From: Bacillota bacterium
Lineage (GTDB): Bacteria; Bacillota; Clostridia; Acetivibrionales; DTU013
Assembly (NCBI GenBank): GCA_023433505.1
Contig: JAEZCO010000010.1
Location: 1 to 58,807, forward strand
Direction: 5' to 3'
DNA length: 58,807 nt
A model generated the notes under the pieces. That model did no database searches. It was not told the DNA's origin and saw only the letters and a list, made by a program, of their open reading frames with translations. Made by a program: the position numbers and the translations under genes. Shown here in pieces: positions 9,299-18,902 of the stretch (its first letter is position 1; each line of letters begins with the position of its first letter).

Positions 9299-9823
9299 CT
9301 ATCCTGGCGTATTAGCGTTAGCCGGGGCTGTGTAAACCCGCAAAGCCAGCTCCGCATCCAGCAGCAGCAGTCCTCTTCCGTCGCCTTCCACCAGCTTGAG
9401 CTTGTTCAGCACTTTGTCCATGTTGGATTCTTCTTCACGCTGTTCGGTGATAAACCACTGCAAAAAGGTATTCGCAGTATAATCCTTTTCTCCTTGCGCC
9501 GCATCGACAAGGCTGTGAATGGACCTTGTTACAAATTGCTCATGGGCAAGAGAAAGCTGGAATACTTCTATGGGCGAAACAAAGTCGTTTTTTGGCTTGT
9601 CGATTTGTCTCAGCTCCACAGTCCCGCCGGTCTCAAGAATATAGTCAAAGAACATCATGGCATGGTCCCGTTCCTCAAGGGCCTGCACATGAAAGAAATT
9701 GGCAAAGCCATCCAGGCTCATATGTTTGAAATAAGCTTCCATGGAGATATAGAGATACTCGGAAAAGAATTCCTTCTGTATCTGTTCATTAAATCTTTCC
9801 TGGATAATTGAACTGATTGACAT
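9299..9823 (-). CDS. ftnA: Bacterial non-haem ferritin
   Basis: This 174-aa four-helix-bundle iron-storage protein oxidises ferrous iron and stores it in a 24-subunit cage in the cytoplasm. Ferroxidase ligands are visible: a Glu in FFSEYLY on helix A, E-E-R-D-H on helix B, and the Glu/Gln cluster in FITEQREEE on helix D. The length matches bacterial ferritins. The tail beyond residue 160 (LRVYTAPANANTPG) is a little longer than usual. The ATG follows AGGAGG, and the gene begins 12 bases after the rubrerythrin-like gene ends, so the two are probably co-transcribed. Confidence 0.9.
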   Translation of the reverse strand: MSISSIIQERFNEQIQKEFFSEYLYISMEAYFKHMSLDGFANFFHVQALEERDHAMMFFDYILETGGTVELRQIDKPKNDFVSPIEVFQLSLAHEQFVTRSIHSLVDAAQGEKDYTANTFLQWFITEQREEESNMDKVLNKLKLVEGDGRGLLLLDAELALRVYTAPANANTPG

Positions 9824-9835
9824 GGTTTTTTCCTC

Positions 9836-10342
9836 CTATTTGAAAATTATGCTGGTAATATCGCTCCAACTCTTTTTGAGCAGGTGTTCGTATTTGACCC
9901 GGAACAATTCCTGATGCTGTTTTTCCCATTCGGACAATTCCAGCAGCGCTTTCTTTATCTCAGGCTCGTCAACCTGCTCCGAGGCATTTTGGTAAAACAG
10001 CGCAAAGTCACTTTCCATAAGGTAGGCAAGTCTGACGACCGACAGGTCGGAAATACCTTTCTCATCGGACACCAGCTCCGAATTGTCGGCGATGATGGAG
10101 GTGTTTACTTCGCGGGATACATCGTCTACGACCCAGGAAATATTGATGGGCGGCGGGGTGATGTCCATTTTTTCATATACCTTGTGGAGCATATTGAAAT
10201 GGCTTTTCTCAATCTCCACCAATTCTTCGAAAAGCTTTTTTAGTTCGGGGGATTCAACTCTTTCCAGATTGTAGGAATAGAATTCCTTTGCGTCATTTTC
10301 CATTCTCATGGCGTACTCAATAACAGATTTGATCCTGTCCAT
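9836..10342 (-). CDS. Rubrerythrin-like ferritin-family di-iron protein without rubredoxin domain
   Basis: A 168-aa, Glu-rich, four-helix protein. It has repeated ferritin-like motifs (ENDAKEFY on helix 1, EIEKSHFNML on helix 2, MESDFALFYQNA on helix 3, EWEKQHQELF on helix 4), as in the rubrerythrin N-terminal domain. No CxxC pairs for a rubredoxin centre are present. Members reduce peroxide or store and sense iron; which of these applies here cannot be told. It is first in the minus-strand iron set, with an ATG after AGAGGAGGCC. Confidence 0.8.
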   Translation of the reverse strand: MDRIKSVIEYAMRMENDAKEFYSYNLERVESPELKKLFEELVEIEKSHFNMLHKVYEKMDITPPPINISWVVDDVSREVNTSIIADNSELVSDEKGISDLSVVRLAYLMESDFALFYQNASEQVDEPEIKKALLELSEWEKQHQELFRVKYEHLLKKSWSDITSIIFK

Positions 10343-10386
10343 GTGTGGCCTCCTCTAGTTTATACTGAGCGTAAGCTCGTAATTTT

Positions 10387-11307
10387 CTACTTTATTTTAC
10401 CACAATTGGATGCGGAATAATCACATTTTTTCCTGTAATCTCCGGGAGTTTTGCCTGTAATCCGTTTAAAGACCTCGTAAAAGAACTTGATATCGCTGAA
10501 GCCCACATGCGACGCAATGTCCGTGACTTTCATATTGGTAGTTTTCAGCAGTGTGCAAGCTTCGTCGGTCCGCAGGTATTGAATATAATCACTGACGTTG
10601 GTGCCGGTGATTTCCTTAAACAGCCGGCTGAAATAATTCTTGCTTATAAAGGATTGCATGGCCAAATCAGATAGGGTGATCTCGGATTTGTAATTCATTT
10701 TCATGTAATCGATGGCTTTGGAGATCATATCCTGGTTTTTCTGGTAAGCGCTCTTACTGCTGCTTTCCTCCATGTATCTGAAAATTTTTACGATAAGCTC
10801 GATAAGGACGGCCCGGATGATATCCATCCCTCCCTTTTTCATTTGCTTGTATTCGGCATACATCTTCTCGAAAAGATTTCCGATCTCATGAAATTCGGCG
10901 CCCCCAAGCCTCAGGTCGGGGTGCGCGGCAAAATCATCGGGAAATATGGATTTAAACAGGAAAGAGGAGGCAATGCCTTCAAAGTGGCTTGTACGGAAAA
11001 GGGAAATATCCAGAAACCCCGGCTTGAAGGCGCAGTTATAGACGATTGGGTTGCTGCTGTTATCCGACAGAGGAAAGAAGCCATGGGGGACGTCGAAGTT
11101 GATTACAAAGAGGTCGCCCCTTGCAATCTCATATTGCCTGTCCGCCACGATATGGATTCCGCTTCCTGAAATAACGTAAGCAATTTCGATAAAATCGTGC
11201 TTGTGAACGATACTGCAATACTCCTCAAGCTCGTCCGAACGGTTTATATAAACCTGTTCGTTTCCTCTGAACAGGGTGTCGCCTCTTAATAAAGGATAAC
11301 TTTCCAT
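10387..11307 (-). CDS. AraC-family transcriptional regulator
   Basis: A 306-aa regulator. An N-terminal cupin-like sensor domain (about residues 15-110, with HKHDFIEIAYVISG and PHGFFPL) is followed by a C-terminal double helix-turn-helix (about 200-295). The HTH contains LSDLAMQSFISKNYFSRLFKEITG and the signature VGFSDIKFFYEVFKRITGKTPGDYRK. Cupin-type AraC proteins usually sense a sugar. It is divergent from the histidine kinase at 11456 across a 148-base control region, so it probably regulates that operon, itself, or both. The ATG follows GGGGAG. Confidence 0.88.
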   Translation of the reverse strand: MESYPLLRGDTLFRGNEQVYINRSDELEEYCSIVHKHDFIEIAYVISGSGIHIVADRQYEIARGDLFVINFDVPHGFFPLSDNSSNPIVYNCAFKPGFLDISLFRTSHFEGIASSFLFKSIFPDDFAAHPDLRLGGAEFHEIGNLFEKMYAEYKQMKKGGMDIIRAVLIELIVKIFRYMEESSSKSAYQKNQDMISKAIDYMKMNYKSEITLSDLAMQSFISKNYFSRLFKEITGTNVSDYIQYLRTDEACTLLKTTNMKVTDIASHVGFSDIKFFYEVFKRITGKTPGDYRKKCDYSASNCGKIK

Positions 11308-11384
11308 TTAAGCTCCCCTTTTGATTTTGCCATTAATAATAAAAGGATACCATATTGCAAATAAATTTACCACTTTCGAATGCT

Positions 11385-11445
11385 TTGCCATTTTTGTTAT
11401 CCTGTGATATTATTTAGTTTATGTATTTTAAATAACATCACAGGA
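11385..11445 (+). promoter_or_regulatory. Promoter and inverted operator-like pair upstream of the kinase operon
   Basis: The -35 box TTGCCA (11385-11390) and -10 box TATTAT (11408-11413) are 17 bases apart. A perfect 9-bp inverted pair, TCCTGTGAT (11400-11408) and ATCACAGGA (11437-11445), brackets the -10 box and the expected start of transcription. Its right arm overlaps the ribosome binding site. The nearest regulator is the divergent AraC protein. Confidence 0.55.
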
Positions 11446-11455
11446 AGTGTATTAT

Positions 11456-13201
11456 ATGCAGAATTGGAGACATATCTGGAAAAATACAATTTTCCGAAGG
11501 CTTTTGATTACATTTCTGTTGATTATTTTACCCATTTATTTTATAGGGATCTTTATCTATAATTGGGGGTTTCATGCAATCAACAACGACATTACCAAAT
11601 CCATGACTGCCCAGGTTTCCTTCTATCTGGAGAAGCTGGATTCGGAGATACAACGGATAAGAGTGCAGCAGGATGACAGCTTATCTGATGTTAATTTGAA
11701 AGATCTGGTGTTTATTTCGAATACCATGAATAATTATGAAAAGTCTCAGGCAGTTTTACGCCTTCAATACCGTCTAACCGCCATAAAAAACAGCAGTGGT
11801 TATATAAAGGATGTAAGAGTACGCATTCCCACACTGGGGTATGCAATTACCGCCGATCAGGGAGTAAATGTTCACGATGATATCAAACAGGATATTTTAA
11901 ATTCGGCCTATATCTCTCCGAATTCTCAGATGGTTTACTGGCAAGGGAATTTTTATCTGACCAGTTTTTACAAATCAACCTTACAGAACAGTGTCTTGTT
12001 TTGGGTGGAAATTCAGTTGGAGAAAGGTACCTTCAACAATGATCTAAGGCAGTTCAATACCTTCCCCGACAGTATGTCCATCCTGTACTGCCGCTCCAAT
12101 GGCGTATCCCTTATCAACGGGGCAGAGGATCAGAATAACGAATTGAAGAATTCTTTAAAACAACAGTTGAAAAATTCGAATTCAGGGACCTATCGTGTAA
12201 ACTTCAATTATAAGAAATATTATGTATATTATTATACATCGGATTACCTTGGGCTCACTATTGCGAGGTATATACCGGAAAGCGAGGTGCTCAGTCCCGT
12301 AAGAAGCTACCAGATATGGCTCTGGGTATTTCTTATGATGTCTTTGGTAATCATCATATTTTTTTCCATCTCGATATACAGCTTTATCCATAAGCCGCTG
12401 AACATATTCCTGGAATCTTTTAAAAAGGTTGAGGAAGGAGACCTGTCCATCAATATCGAGCACCGCCACAATGATGAATTCAGACACCTTTACCGCAGCT
12501 TCAACCGGATGACGGAAAACCTCGGAACCCTCATCGATCAGGCCTATAAACAAAAAATCCTTGCGCAGAATGCGGAATTGAAGCAGCTGCAGGCCCAAAT
12601 CAACCCCCATTTCCTTTATAATTCATTTTTTATTTTGTACAGCATCGCAAAGGCTGGAGACAATGACACAGTCATGTCCTTCCTGCAGCAATTAGGCAGT
12701 TATTTCAAATATATCACAAGGAATGCGGAGGATGAGGTGCAGCTGTACCGGGAAGTGGAGCATGCCAGGACTTATGCCAATATCCAGGCTTTGCGGTTTT
12801 CAAACAGAATCACCATCCAATTTGACGAGCTTCCGGACAGTTACCGCAATTTGATCGTTCCCCGCCTGATTATCCAGCCCATCATTGAAAATTCCTTCAA
12901 ATACGGATTGGAGGATAAAGTGGAGGAAGGCGTCCTGTATGTGAAGTTCAGCGAAAACGGCAATTATTTTAACATTATTATCGAGGACAACGGAAACGGT
13001 ATGAACACAGCTGAAATACAGAGCCTGGAAGAGGCGCTTTCAGATAAGCAGCACACTGTAGAGGCCACCGGCATAGTGAATATTCACCGGAGGCTGCAGT
13101 TGAAATTTGGCGGGAACAGCGGCCTCAGCGCTACAAACAGTGAGCTGGGAGGATTTAAAGTAGTCATTAATATCGAATTGCCGGGAGGTAACCATGTTTA
13201 A
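11456..13201 (+). CDS. YesM-type sensor histidine kinase
   Basis: A 581-aa membrane sensor. TM1 (about residues 11-32), an extracellular sensing region of about 245 residues, TM2 (about 280-303), HAMP, and then a His_kinase domain with the phospho-accepting His385 in QINPHFLYN. The HATPase domain contains the N-box IIQPIIENSFKYG and the G box EDNGNGM. This class pairs with AraC-type response regulators that control sugar ABC transporters. The ATG at 11456 is favoured over an upstream GTG because AGGAAG lies 8 bases before it. It overlaps the next gene by 8 bases. Confidence 0.9.
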   Translation: MQNWRHIWKNTIFRRLLITFLLIILPIYFIGIFIYNWGFHAINNDITKSMTAQVSFYLEKLDSEIQRIRVQQDDSLSDVNLKDLVFISNTMNNYEKSQAVLRLQYRLTAIKNSSGYIKDVRVRIPTLGYAITADQGVNVHDDIKQDILNSAYISPNSQMVYWQGNFYLTSFYKSTLQNSVLFWVEIQLEKGTFNNDLRQFNTFPDSMSILYCRSNGVSLINGAEDQNNELKNSLKQQLKNSNSGTYRVNFNYKKYYVYYYTSDYLGLTIARYIPESEVLSPVRSYQIWLWVFLMMSLVIIIFFSISIYSFIHKPLNIFLESFKKVEEGDLSINIEHRHNDEFRHLYRSFNRMTENLGTLIDQAYKQKILAQNAELKQLQAQINPHFLYNSFFILYSIAKAGDNDTVMSFLQQLGSYFKYITRNAEDEVQLYREVEHARTYANIQALRFSNRITIQFDELPDSYRNLIVPRLIIQPIIENSFKYGLEDKVEEGVLYVKFSENGNYFNIIIEDNGNGMNTAEIQSLEEALSDKQHTVEATGIVNIHRRLQLKFGGNSGLSATNSELGGFKVVINIELPGGNHV

Positions 13202-14864
13202 GCTTTTGCTTGTAGATGACGAACCCATTATTGTAGAAGGCCTTTACGAGCTGTTCAAGGATTACAGGGACGGCAGCCTGGATGTGTATAAGGCTTATTC
13301 GGCACAGGAAGCCCTTGACTGGCTGAATAAAAGGCGGATCGACGTAGTCATTACCGATTTGAAAATGCCGGGGATGGACGGATTGCAGCTTTTGGAGAGA
13401 ATCAGGCTGAACTGGCCCGAATGCAAGGTTATCTTCCTGACCGGCTATGATGAGTTCGATTATATTTACAAAGCGGTCCAGCATGAGGGCGTAAGCTATC
13501 TTTTGAAGACGGAAAGCTATGAAAGCATTGTTGCCGCCGTGGAAAGGTATTTTCAGGAAATCACAAGCAGTTACAGGAATGATGAGCTGATTAAAAAAGC
13601 GGAAAGTAAAATGAAGAAAGCCCTGCCGCTATTGCAGAAGGAATTTTTATCCGACATTATTGAAGGAATGGAAATGGGAGAAATCAGCCAGCAGCAGATG
13701 GATGATCTGGAAATTCCGCTGAAGGTGGAGCTCCCGGTTATTCTGCTGGCAGGGTGTATATTATATTCCGAACCTATGAAAAGTACAGTGAGTAAATCCA
13801 ATCTATATGCGGTCAACTATACGGTGGAGCAATCCCTTTCCAATTATGCGTCACTTACAGGCCTGATCTACCGGGAGAATTACATTATATGGATCATCCA
13901 GCCAAAAACGGAGAATCAGGGCGTAAGGCTCCATTCAAGCAAAGAAGCCGCACTTTATTTCCGGAATATACTAGAATCCGTCCAGTCCATTTGCATGGAA
14001 TCCATCAATCTCAGGGTATCCTTTGCCATCGGTTCCGATTCCGTCCCCTGGAGCGAAATCTCCTTGAACAGCGTTGCTCTGAAATCCATATTAAACAGAA
14101 GCATGCGTCAGGGGATGGAAGTCATTGCGACGGACGGACAGTCTCATGAGCCCGGGACCGGCAATGGCAAAGAGCAGCAGCATGTATCATTGCAGCTAAA
14201 GAAGCTTGAGAATATGGCGATGTATATGGAGCAGGGAAAGAAGGAGGAATTTTATCTCCTTTTTGCCGAAGTGAGGGATTTTTTTACCGGCGACATGCCT
14301 TACGGCGGTTTTGATTATGAGGCCTTTTACTCTATTTCACTGCTTTTCATTTCCTACATGAACAGGCATGGCATGACAGACGTCGTCACCACCAGATTCA
14401 GTAATGACAGCAGGATCTGGGACAGCAAAGCCTATGCGACAATGGAAGAGGCCTTTGGCTTTTTCGGTCAGGTTGCGGACATTATTTTCTATGTCCAAAC
14501 CGTAGAAAGTGAAAAAAGGTCCATGGCTTCCATCCAGAAAATACAGGAATATATACAAAATAACCTGGGTCAGGACCTTTCGCTGAATAGCCTGGCCGAT
14601 ATGGCATATTTCAATCCCAAATATCTGTCCAGGCTCTTTAAGCAGGTGACCGGGTCCAATCTTCTGGATTATATTAATGAGAAAAAACTGGTCAAGGCGA
14701 AAGAGCTGTTAAAGCAAAGCCAAATAAAGATCCATGAAATATCCAAAGCCGTAGGCTATACCTCAGGACCCTATTTTACCAAGTTTTTCAAGAAGGGCAC
14801 CAATATGACTCCCCAGGAATTCAGGGAATCCTATTTGAATAGTGGAGAAAAGACAACAAAGTAG
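13194..14864 (+). CDS. YesN-type response regulator (receiver plus AraC DNA-binding domain)
   Basis: A 556-aa protein. The N-terminal receiver has Asp8-Asp9, phospho-acceptor Asp55 in ITDLKMPGMDG, and the conserved Lys in LLKTES. A long central region (about 130-440) is variable, as is usual in YesN proteins. The C-terminal AraC double HTH (about 455-550) includes LNSLADMAYFNPKYLSRLFKQVTG and VGYTSGPYFTKFFKKGTNMTPQEFR. The gene overlaps the kinase and is followed at once by the lipoprotein and permease genes, so it most likely activates them in response to extracellular oligosaccharide. Confidence 0.92.
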   Translation: MFKLLLVDDEPIIVEGLYELFKDYRDGSLDVYKAYSAQEALDWLNKRRIDVVITDLKMPGMDGLQLLERIRLNWPECKVIFLTGYDEFDYIYKAVQHEGVSYLLKTESYESIVAAVERYFQEITSSYRNDELIKKAESKMKKALPLLQKEFLSDIIEGMEMGEISQQQMDDLEIPLKVELPVILLAGCILYSEPMKSTVSKSNLYAVNYTVEQSLSNYASLTGLIYRENYIIWIIQPKTENQGVRLHSSKEAALYFRNILESVQSICMESINLRVSFAIGSDSVPWSEISLNSVALKSILNRSMRQGMEVIATDGQSHEPGTGNGKEQQHVSLQLKKLENMAMYMEQGKKEEFYLLFAEVRDFFTGDMPYGGFDYEAFYSISLLFISYMNRHGMTDVVTTRFSNDSRIWDSKAYATMEEAFGFFGQVADIIFYVQTVESEKRSMASIQKIQEYIQNNLGQDLSLNSLADMAYFNPKYLSRLFKQVTGSNLLDYINEKKLVKAKELLKQSQIKIHEISKAVGYTSGPYFTKFFKKGTNMTPQEFRESYLNSGEKTTK

Positions 14865-14951
14865 AAAATGCATAGGTATACAGGAAGGAAGCAGCCATTT
14901 ATAATAATGAATAAGGACCGGTCACTTCTTTTAAAAACCAGGAGGAAGAAT

Positions 14952-16691
14952 ATGTCGAATTCGCAGTTGAAGAAAAGGATTCTATTGATTGCTCTGGCTG
15001 CAATGCTGATATTGTCAACCGTAGCCTGTGGAGCAGGCACAGGAAGCAGCACAACCGCAGCACCGTCAAGCGCAACTACGGCAGTTGATCAAACAACAGC
15101 TGGTACAACAGTAGCTGAAGCAAAAGATCCCTTCGGTAAGTATGAGCCCATGATTACCATCAATGCTGCAAGAAAATCAAGACCAAACATTAAGTTCATC
15201 GACGGAGAAGACTATACAAATAATGCAGTCAGCAAGGAATACAAGGATCAGCTGGGTATTGACGTACAATATGATTGGATCGTCGACGAGTCTCAGTATG
15301 AAGCAAAGGTCAACCTGTCTATCGCTTCCGGTGATATTCCGGATGCTTTCCAGGTAACCAATACACAGGAGCAGCAGTTGATAGATGCAGGCTTGATCCT
15401 GGACCTCACCGACATTTTCGAGCAGTATGCCTCACCTATGATGAAAAAAATAGTACAGGGCAACCCTCTGCTTTATAAAACAGTTTTAGTGAACGACAGA
15501 TTATATGATATTCCTATGATGCCTTCAATCGACTTCAACATAAATGTTCTTCACATCCGAAAGGACTGGATGGATAAGCTTGGCCTTACTCCGCCCAAGA
15601 CTTCCGATGAATTATGGAATGTAATGGATGCCTTTGTCAACAGGGATCCGGATGGAAACGGCAAAAAAGATACCATCGGCTTAAGCCTCAACAAGGATCT
15701 GGATAATATTGTCGGCGTAGGCGATGCCGGCCCGTTGTTCTTTATGTACAAAGCTTACAGGAACGCATGGATAAAGGATGCTTCCGGCAAGCTTGTATAC
15801 GGCAGTGTACAGCCTGAGATGAAAACAGCTTTGCAGAATGCGCAGGAGCTGTATAAAAAAGGCCTGATCGACCCGGAATTTGCTGTTAAGGACCAGGGCA
15901 AAGTAGCTCAGGACATCGTTGCTGAAAAATCAGGAATGGAATTCGGATGCTTCTGGACTCCCGCATATCCCTGGAATGACCTGAAAAAGAAGAACACCAA
16001 CATGGATATGTATAACCTGGATATTCCTACAATGAACGGTGAAGCAGTCAATTCAGTGGTTATACTCAATCCTCTGGTAAAACTGGTGGTCAGCAAAGAC
16101 TGCAAAAATCCTGAAGCCATTATAAAACTGGTAAACCTTGCGGAAGAGATGTGGTGGGGCTCCAGCGATCTTTCCAAACATTGGAACGAAGTCAGGAACG
16201 ATCCTAAATACAAGGATATCGGCGGCGTCGACAATAACATACCGCTGATGATGATGGAACCTCCGACGTTGAATTACGACCTTTATCAGGAAGTTACCGA
16301 CGGTGTCAATGCAAAGGACCCCAATGTGGCTAAAACCGCGGAAGGTATCATTGAAGTTCAGAATTCTCTGAAATACCTCAATGACGGCGATTTGAACCAA
16401 TGGGGCATCTGGAAGCTCCGTGCCGGCCCGGAATCCTCAACCTATATTTCCAACAAGCGCCAGGACAATAAAAACTATATCGTAAGCGGGTTCTACGGAT
16501 CTCCCGGACCGGTTCAGACAGAAAAAGCTTCTACGTTAAAGAAAATGGAGCAGGAAATCATTACGAAAATTATCATGAATGCGGCTCCTGTTTCCGACTT
16601 TGACAAGTTTGTAGAGCAGTGGAAGACTTCCGGCGGAGACGAGATTACAGCAGAAATCAACGCCTGGTATGAGAAGAACAAGGATAAATAG
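14952..16691 (+). CDS. LplA-type extracellular solute-binding lipoprotein
   Basis: A 579-aa lipoprotein that captures the substrate of the LplABC importer. The start is the ATG at 14952 after CAGGAGGAAGAAT. The signal is K-K-R then a hydrophobic stretch and a lipobox TVAC with Cys26 as the lipid-modified residue. A Ser/Thr/Ala-rich tether follows (about 30-60). The mature part is a large type of binding protein, with motifs such as LHIRKDWMDKLGLTPPKT and a calcium-type DPDGNGKKDTIG loop typical of this family. The length is usual for LplA/YtcQ proteins that bind oligosaccharides. Confidence 0.9.
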   Translation: MSNSQLKKRILLIALAAMLILSTVACGAGTGSSTTAAPSSATTAVDQTTAGTTVAEAKDPFGKYEPMITINAARKSRPNIKFIDGEDYTNNAVSKEYKDQLGIDVQYDWIVDESQYEAKVNLSIASGDIPDAFQVTNTQEQQLIDAGLILDLTDIFEQYASPMMKKIVQGNPLLYKTVLVNDRLYDIPMMPSIDFNINVLHIRKDWMDKLGLTPPKTSDELWNVMDAFVNRDPDGNGKKDTIGLSLNKDLDNIVGVGDAGPLFFMYKAYRNAWIKDASGKLVYGSVQPEMKTALQNAQELYKKGLIDPEFAVKDQGKVAQDIVAEKSGMEFGCFWTPAYPWNDLKKKNTNMDMYNLDIPTMNGEAVNSVVILNPLVKLVVSKDCKNPEAIIKLVNLAEEMWWGSSDLSKHWNEVRNDPKYKDIGGVDNNIPLMMMEPPTLNYDLYQEVTDGVNAKDPNVAKTAEGIIEVQNSLKYLNDGDLNQWGIWKLRAGPESSTYISNKRQDNKNYIVSGFYGSPGPVQTEKASTLKKMEQEIITKIIMNAAPVSDFDKFVEQWKTSGGDEITAEINAWYEKNKDK

Positions 16692-16839
16692 TACGGATTA
16701 AATAAACGATAGCATCCTGGGGATGGGGCGCAGTTCAGTGGTAATTGCGCCTCGTTTCCGGTAAATGCCGGATCAAATATATGACTCGAAGCAGCCTCCG
16801 TTTTGCGGCCGCCTGCTCGAACTAAATGGGGGACTTACA

Positions 16840-17739
16840 ATGAAGCGTACAAAACTGATGCGGGAAATGCCTCTGCATCTTATGATCCTACCGTCAATTA
16901 TAATACTTCTCATATTCAGCTATGTTCCAATGGGAGGCCTTATCATTGCGTTTGAAAAATTTTCGCCGGCAAAAGGGTTTTTTGGCTCCAAATGGGTCGG
17001 CTTAAACAACTTCACGTATCTGATCCATCTGCCGGGAGTATTCCAGGTTTTATACAACACGGTTTTTATCGCGATATTGAAAATAATCGCCGGCATCATC
17101 GTCCCGCTGACTTTTGCGCTTCTTCTCAATGAGGTGAGTATATCCAAATTTAAAAGGACTGTGCAAACCATCATTTACTTGCCGCATTTTCTCTCATGGA
17201 TCATATTAACCGGAATTCTCATCGATTTTTTATCGCCTTCCGACGGATTGGTCAACGGTGCAATAAAAGCATTGGGATTCAAGTCAATCTTTTTTCTCGG
17301 AAGTGAAAAGTGGTTCCCCTATATTATGGTAATTACCGATACCTGGAAAGAGTTCGGATTTGGAACGATTATTTATCTTGCCGCACTAACGAGTATAGAC
17401 CCGACACATTATGAAGCTGCTGTTATCGATGGCGCAGGCCGTTGGAAACAGACCTGGTATGTTACTATTCCCGGCATACTGCCGATTATTGTCCTCATGA
17501 CGGTGTTAAGTCTGGGATCAGTGCTGAATGCAGGCTTCGACCAGATTTTCAACATGTACAGTCCCGCAGTTTATCACACCGGAGATATCATCGATACATT
17601 TATATACCGATTGGGTATTGAGCAGGCGGAGTATGGTCCTTCCACTGCGGCAGGATTTTTTAAATCCCTGGTTTCCCTGTTCTTTATTACAACCTCCTAC
17701 AAGCTTGCAGACAAGTTTGCAGGATATAAGATATTTTAG
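16840..17739 (+). CDS. LplB-type sugar ABC transporter permease
   Basis: A 299-aa inner-membrane permease with six predicted helices. The EAA loop, EAAVIDGAGRWKQTWYVTIPGILPI, contacts the ATPase. The N-terminal segment MILPSIIILLIFSYVPMGGL is characteristic of LplB. The ATG at 16840 follows GGGGGAC; a longer frame upstream has no ribosome binding site. It pairs with the permease at 17819. No ATPase is encoded in the window, which is normal for systems energised by a shared MsmX-type ATPase. Confidence 0.9.
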   Translation: MKRTKLMREMPLHLMILPSIIILLIFSYVPMGGLIIAFEKFSPAKGFFGSKWVGLNNFTYLIHLPGVFQVLYNTVFIAILKIIAGIIVPLTFALLLNEVSISKFKRTVQTIIYLPHFLSWIILTGILIDFLSPSDGLVNGAIKALGFKSIFFLGSEKWFPYIMVITDTWKEFGFGTIIYLAALTSIDPTHYEAAVIDGAGRWKQTWYVTIPGILPIIVLMTVLSLGSVLNAGFDQIFNMYSPAVYHTGDIIDTFIYRLGIEQAEYGPSTAAGFFKSLVSLFFITTSYKLADKFAGYKIF

Positions 17740-17818
17740 ATAGGAAACAGAAGCAGGAAAGATGATTTCCTGTTTGACATAAATCGATACCGTATACAAG
17801 TTTCAGGAGGTCACCATC

Positions 17819-18712
17819 ATGAAAATAAACAGATCGCCGGGTCGTAGAACCTTTACAATATTCAACTACCTGTTTTTGACCATTGTCACCTTGATTTGCC
17901 TTTTTCCCCTGATCAATGTGCTGGCAGTATCCTTCAGCAGCAGCTGGGCGGCAACAGCAGGGATGGTAAAGTTGTGGCCGGTTGGTTTTACGCTCAAGTC
18001 TTATGCCTATGTAATGCATAAACCTCAGTTCCTTACATCATTTTTCATTGCTGTTCAGCGTTTGGGACTGGGTGTTGTAATTAATATGGTCTTGACCATT
18101 TTAGCGGCCTATCCGCTGTCCAAGGACAAGAAAACCTTAAGGCTGAGAGGCTTCTATGCATGGTTTTTTCTCGTCACCATTCTGTTCGGCGGCGGTCTGA
18201 TCCCCTGGTACATGACCATCCGGTTTACCGGAATGCTGGATACCATATGGGCACTGGTTATTCCCGGTGCGGTTCCGGTATTCAACGTCATATTGCTTTT
18301 GAATTTCTTCCGCCAGCTGCCCAAAGAAATTGAGGAATCCGCTTTCATGGATGGGGCAGGCCACTGGACAACGCTGTGGAGAATTTATGCGCCTTTATCT
18401 ATGCCTTCCATAGCCACCTTGATCCTGTTTTCGGCTGTAGGGCATTGGAATTCATGGTTTGATGGACTGATCCTGATGAACAGGCCTGAGCACTATCCGC
18501 TGCAAAGCTATCTTCAGACGGTGGTAAAAGGGTTGGACTCAAAGTTTTGGGGAGGCCTCAGTACGGAGGAGGTAAAAAAACTCAGCGACATCAACGACAG
18601 GACTTCCAAGGCAGCCCAGGTTTTCCTCGCGGCCCTTCCCATCCTGTGCATATATCCTTTCCTGCAGCGGTATTTTATGTCGGGTATCGTCCTTGGGAGT
18701 GTTAAAGGCTGA
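17819..18712 (+). CDS. LplC/YtcP-type sugar ABC transporter permease
   Basis: A 297-aa permease with six predicted helices and the EAA loop ESAFMDGAGHWTTLWRIYAPLSMP. It is the second membrane subunit of the importer. The ATG follows CAGGAGGTCACC. The C-terminal MSGIVLGSVKG ending is usual for this family. It is 79 bases after the first permease, so both are probably in one transcript with the binding protein. A 190-base gap without a recognisable gene follows. Confidence 0.9.
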   Translation: MKINRSPGRRTFTIFNYLFLTIVTLICLFPLINVLAVSFSSSWAATAGMVKLWPVGFTLKSYAYVMHKPQFLTSFFIAVQRLGLGVVINMVLTILAAYPLSKDKKTLRLRGFYAWFFLVTILFGGGLIPWYMTIRFTGMLDTIWALVIPGAVPVFNVILLLNFFRQLPKEIEESAFMDGAGHWTTLWRIYAPLSMPSIATLILFSAVGHWNSWFDGLILMNRPEHYPLQSYLQTVVKGLDSKFWGGLSTEEVKKLSDINDRTSKAAQVFLAALPILCIYPFLQRYFMSGIVLGSVKG

Positions 18713-18902
18713 CCCTGCCGTTTAAATCACCGAATATATTTTCATGAAGGAATTGCAAAGGCTGATTCTACGTTTATCCGGCTTTTCGGAAACGGAGAAT
18801 TTGCCTTTGTCTGTAAGAAAGAGGCTGTAACCTTCAATTTCAACGGTGCTAAACAAAGAATAACGACTAAAAAGTTTGATGTATTGGAGTGTGTTCGATT
18901 CT

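Noticed and set aside
18713..18902. Possible small gene between the permease and the URO-D-like gene
   Set aside because: The only ATG frame (from about 18752) ends after 24 codons and has no convincing ribosome site.
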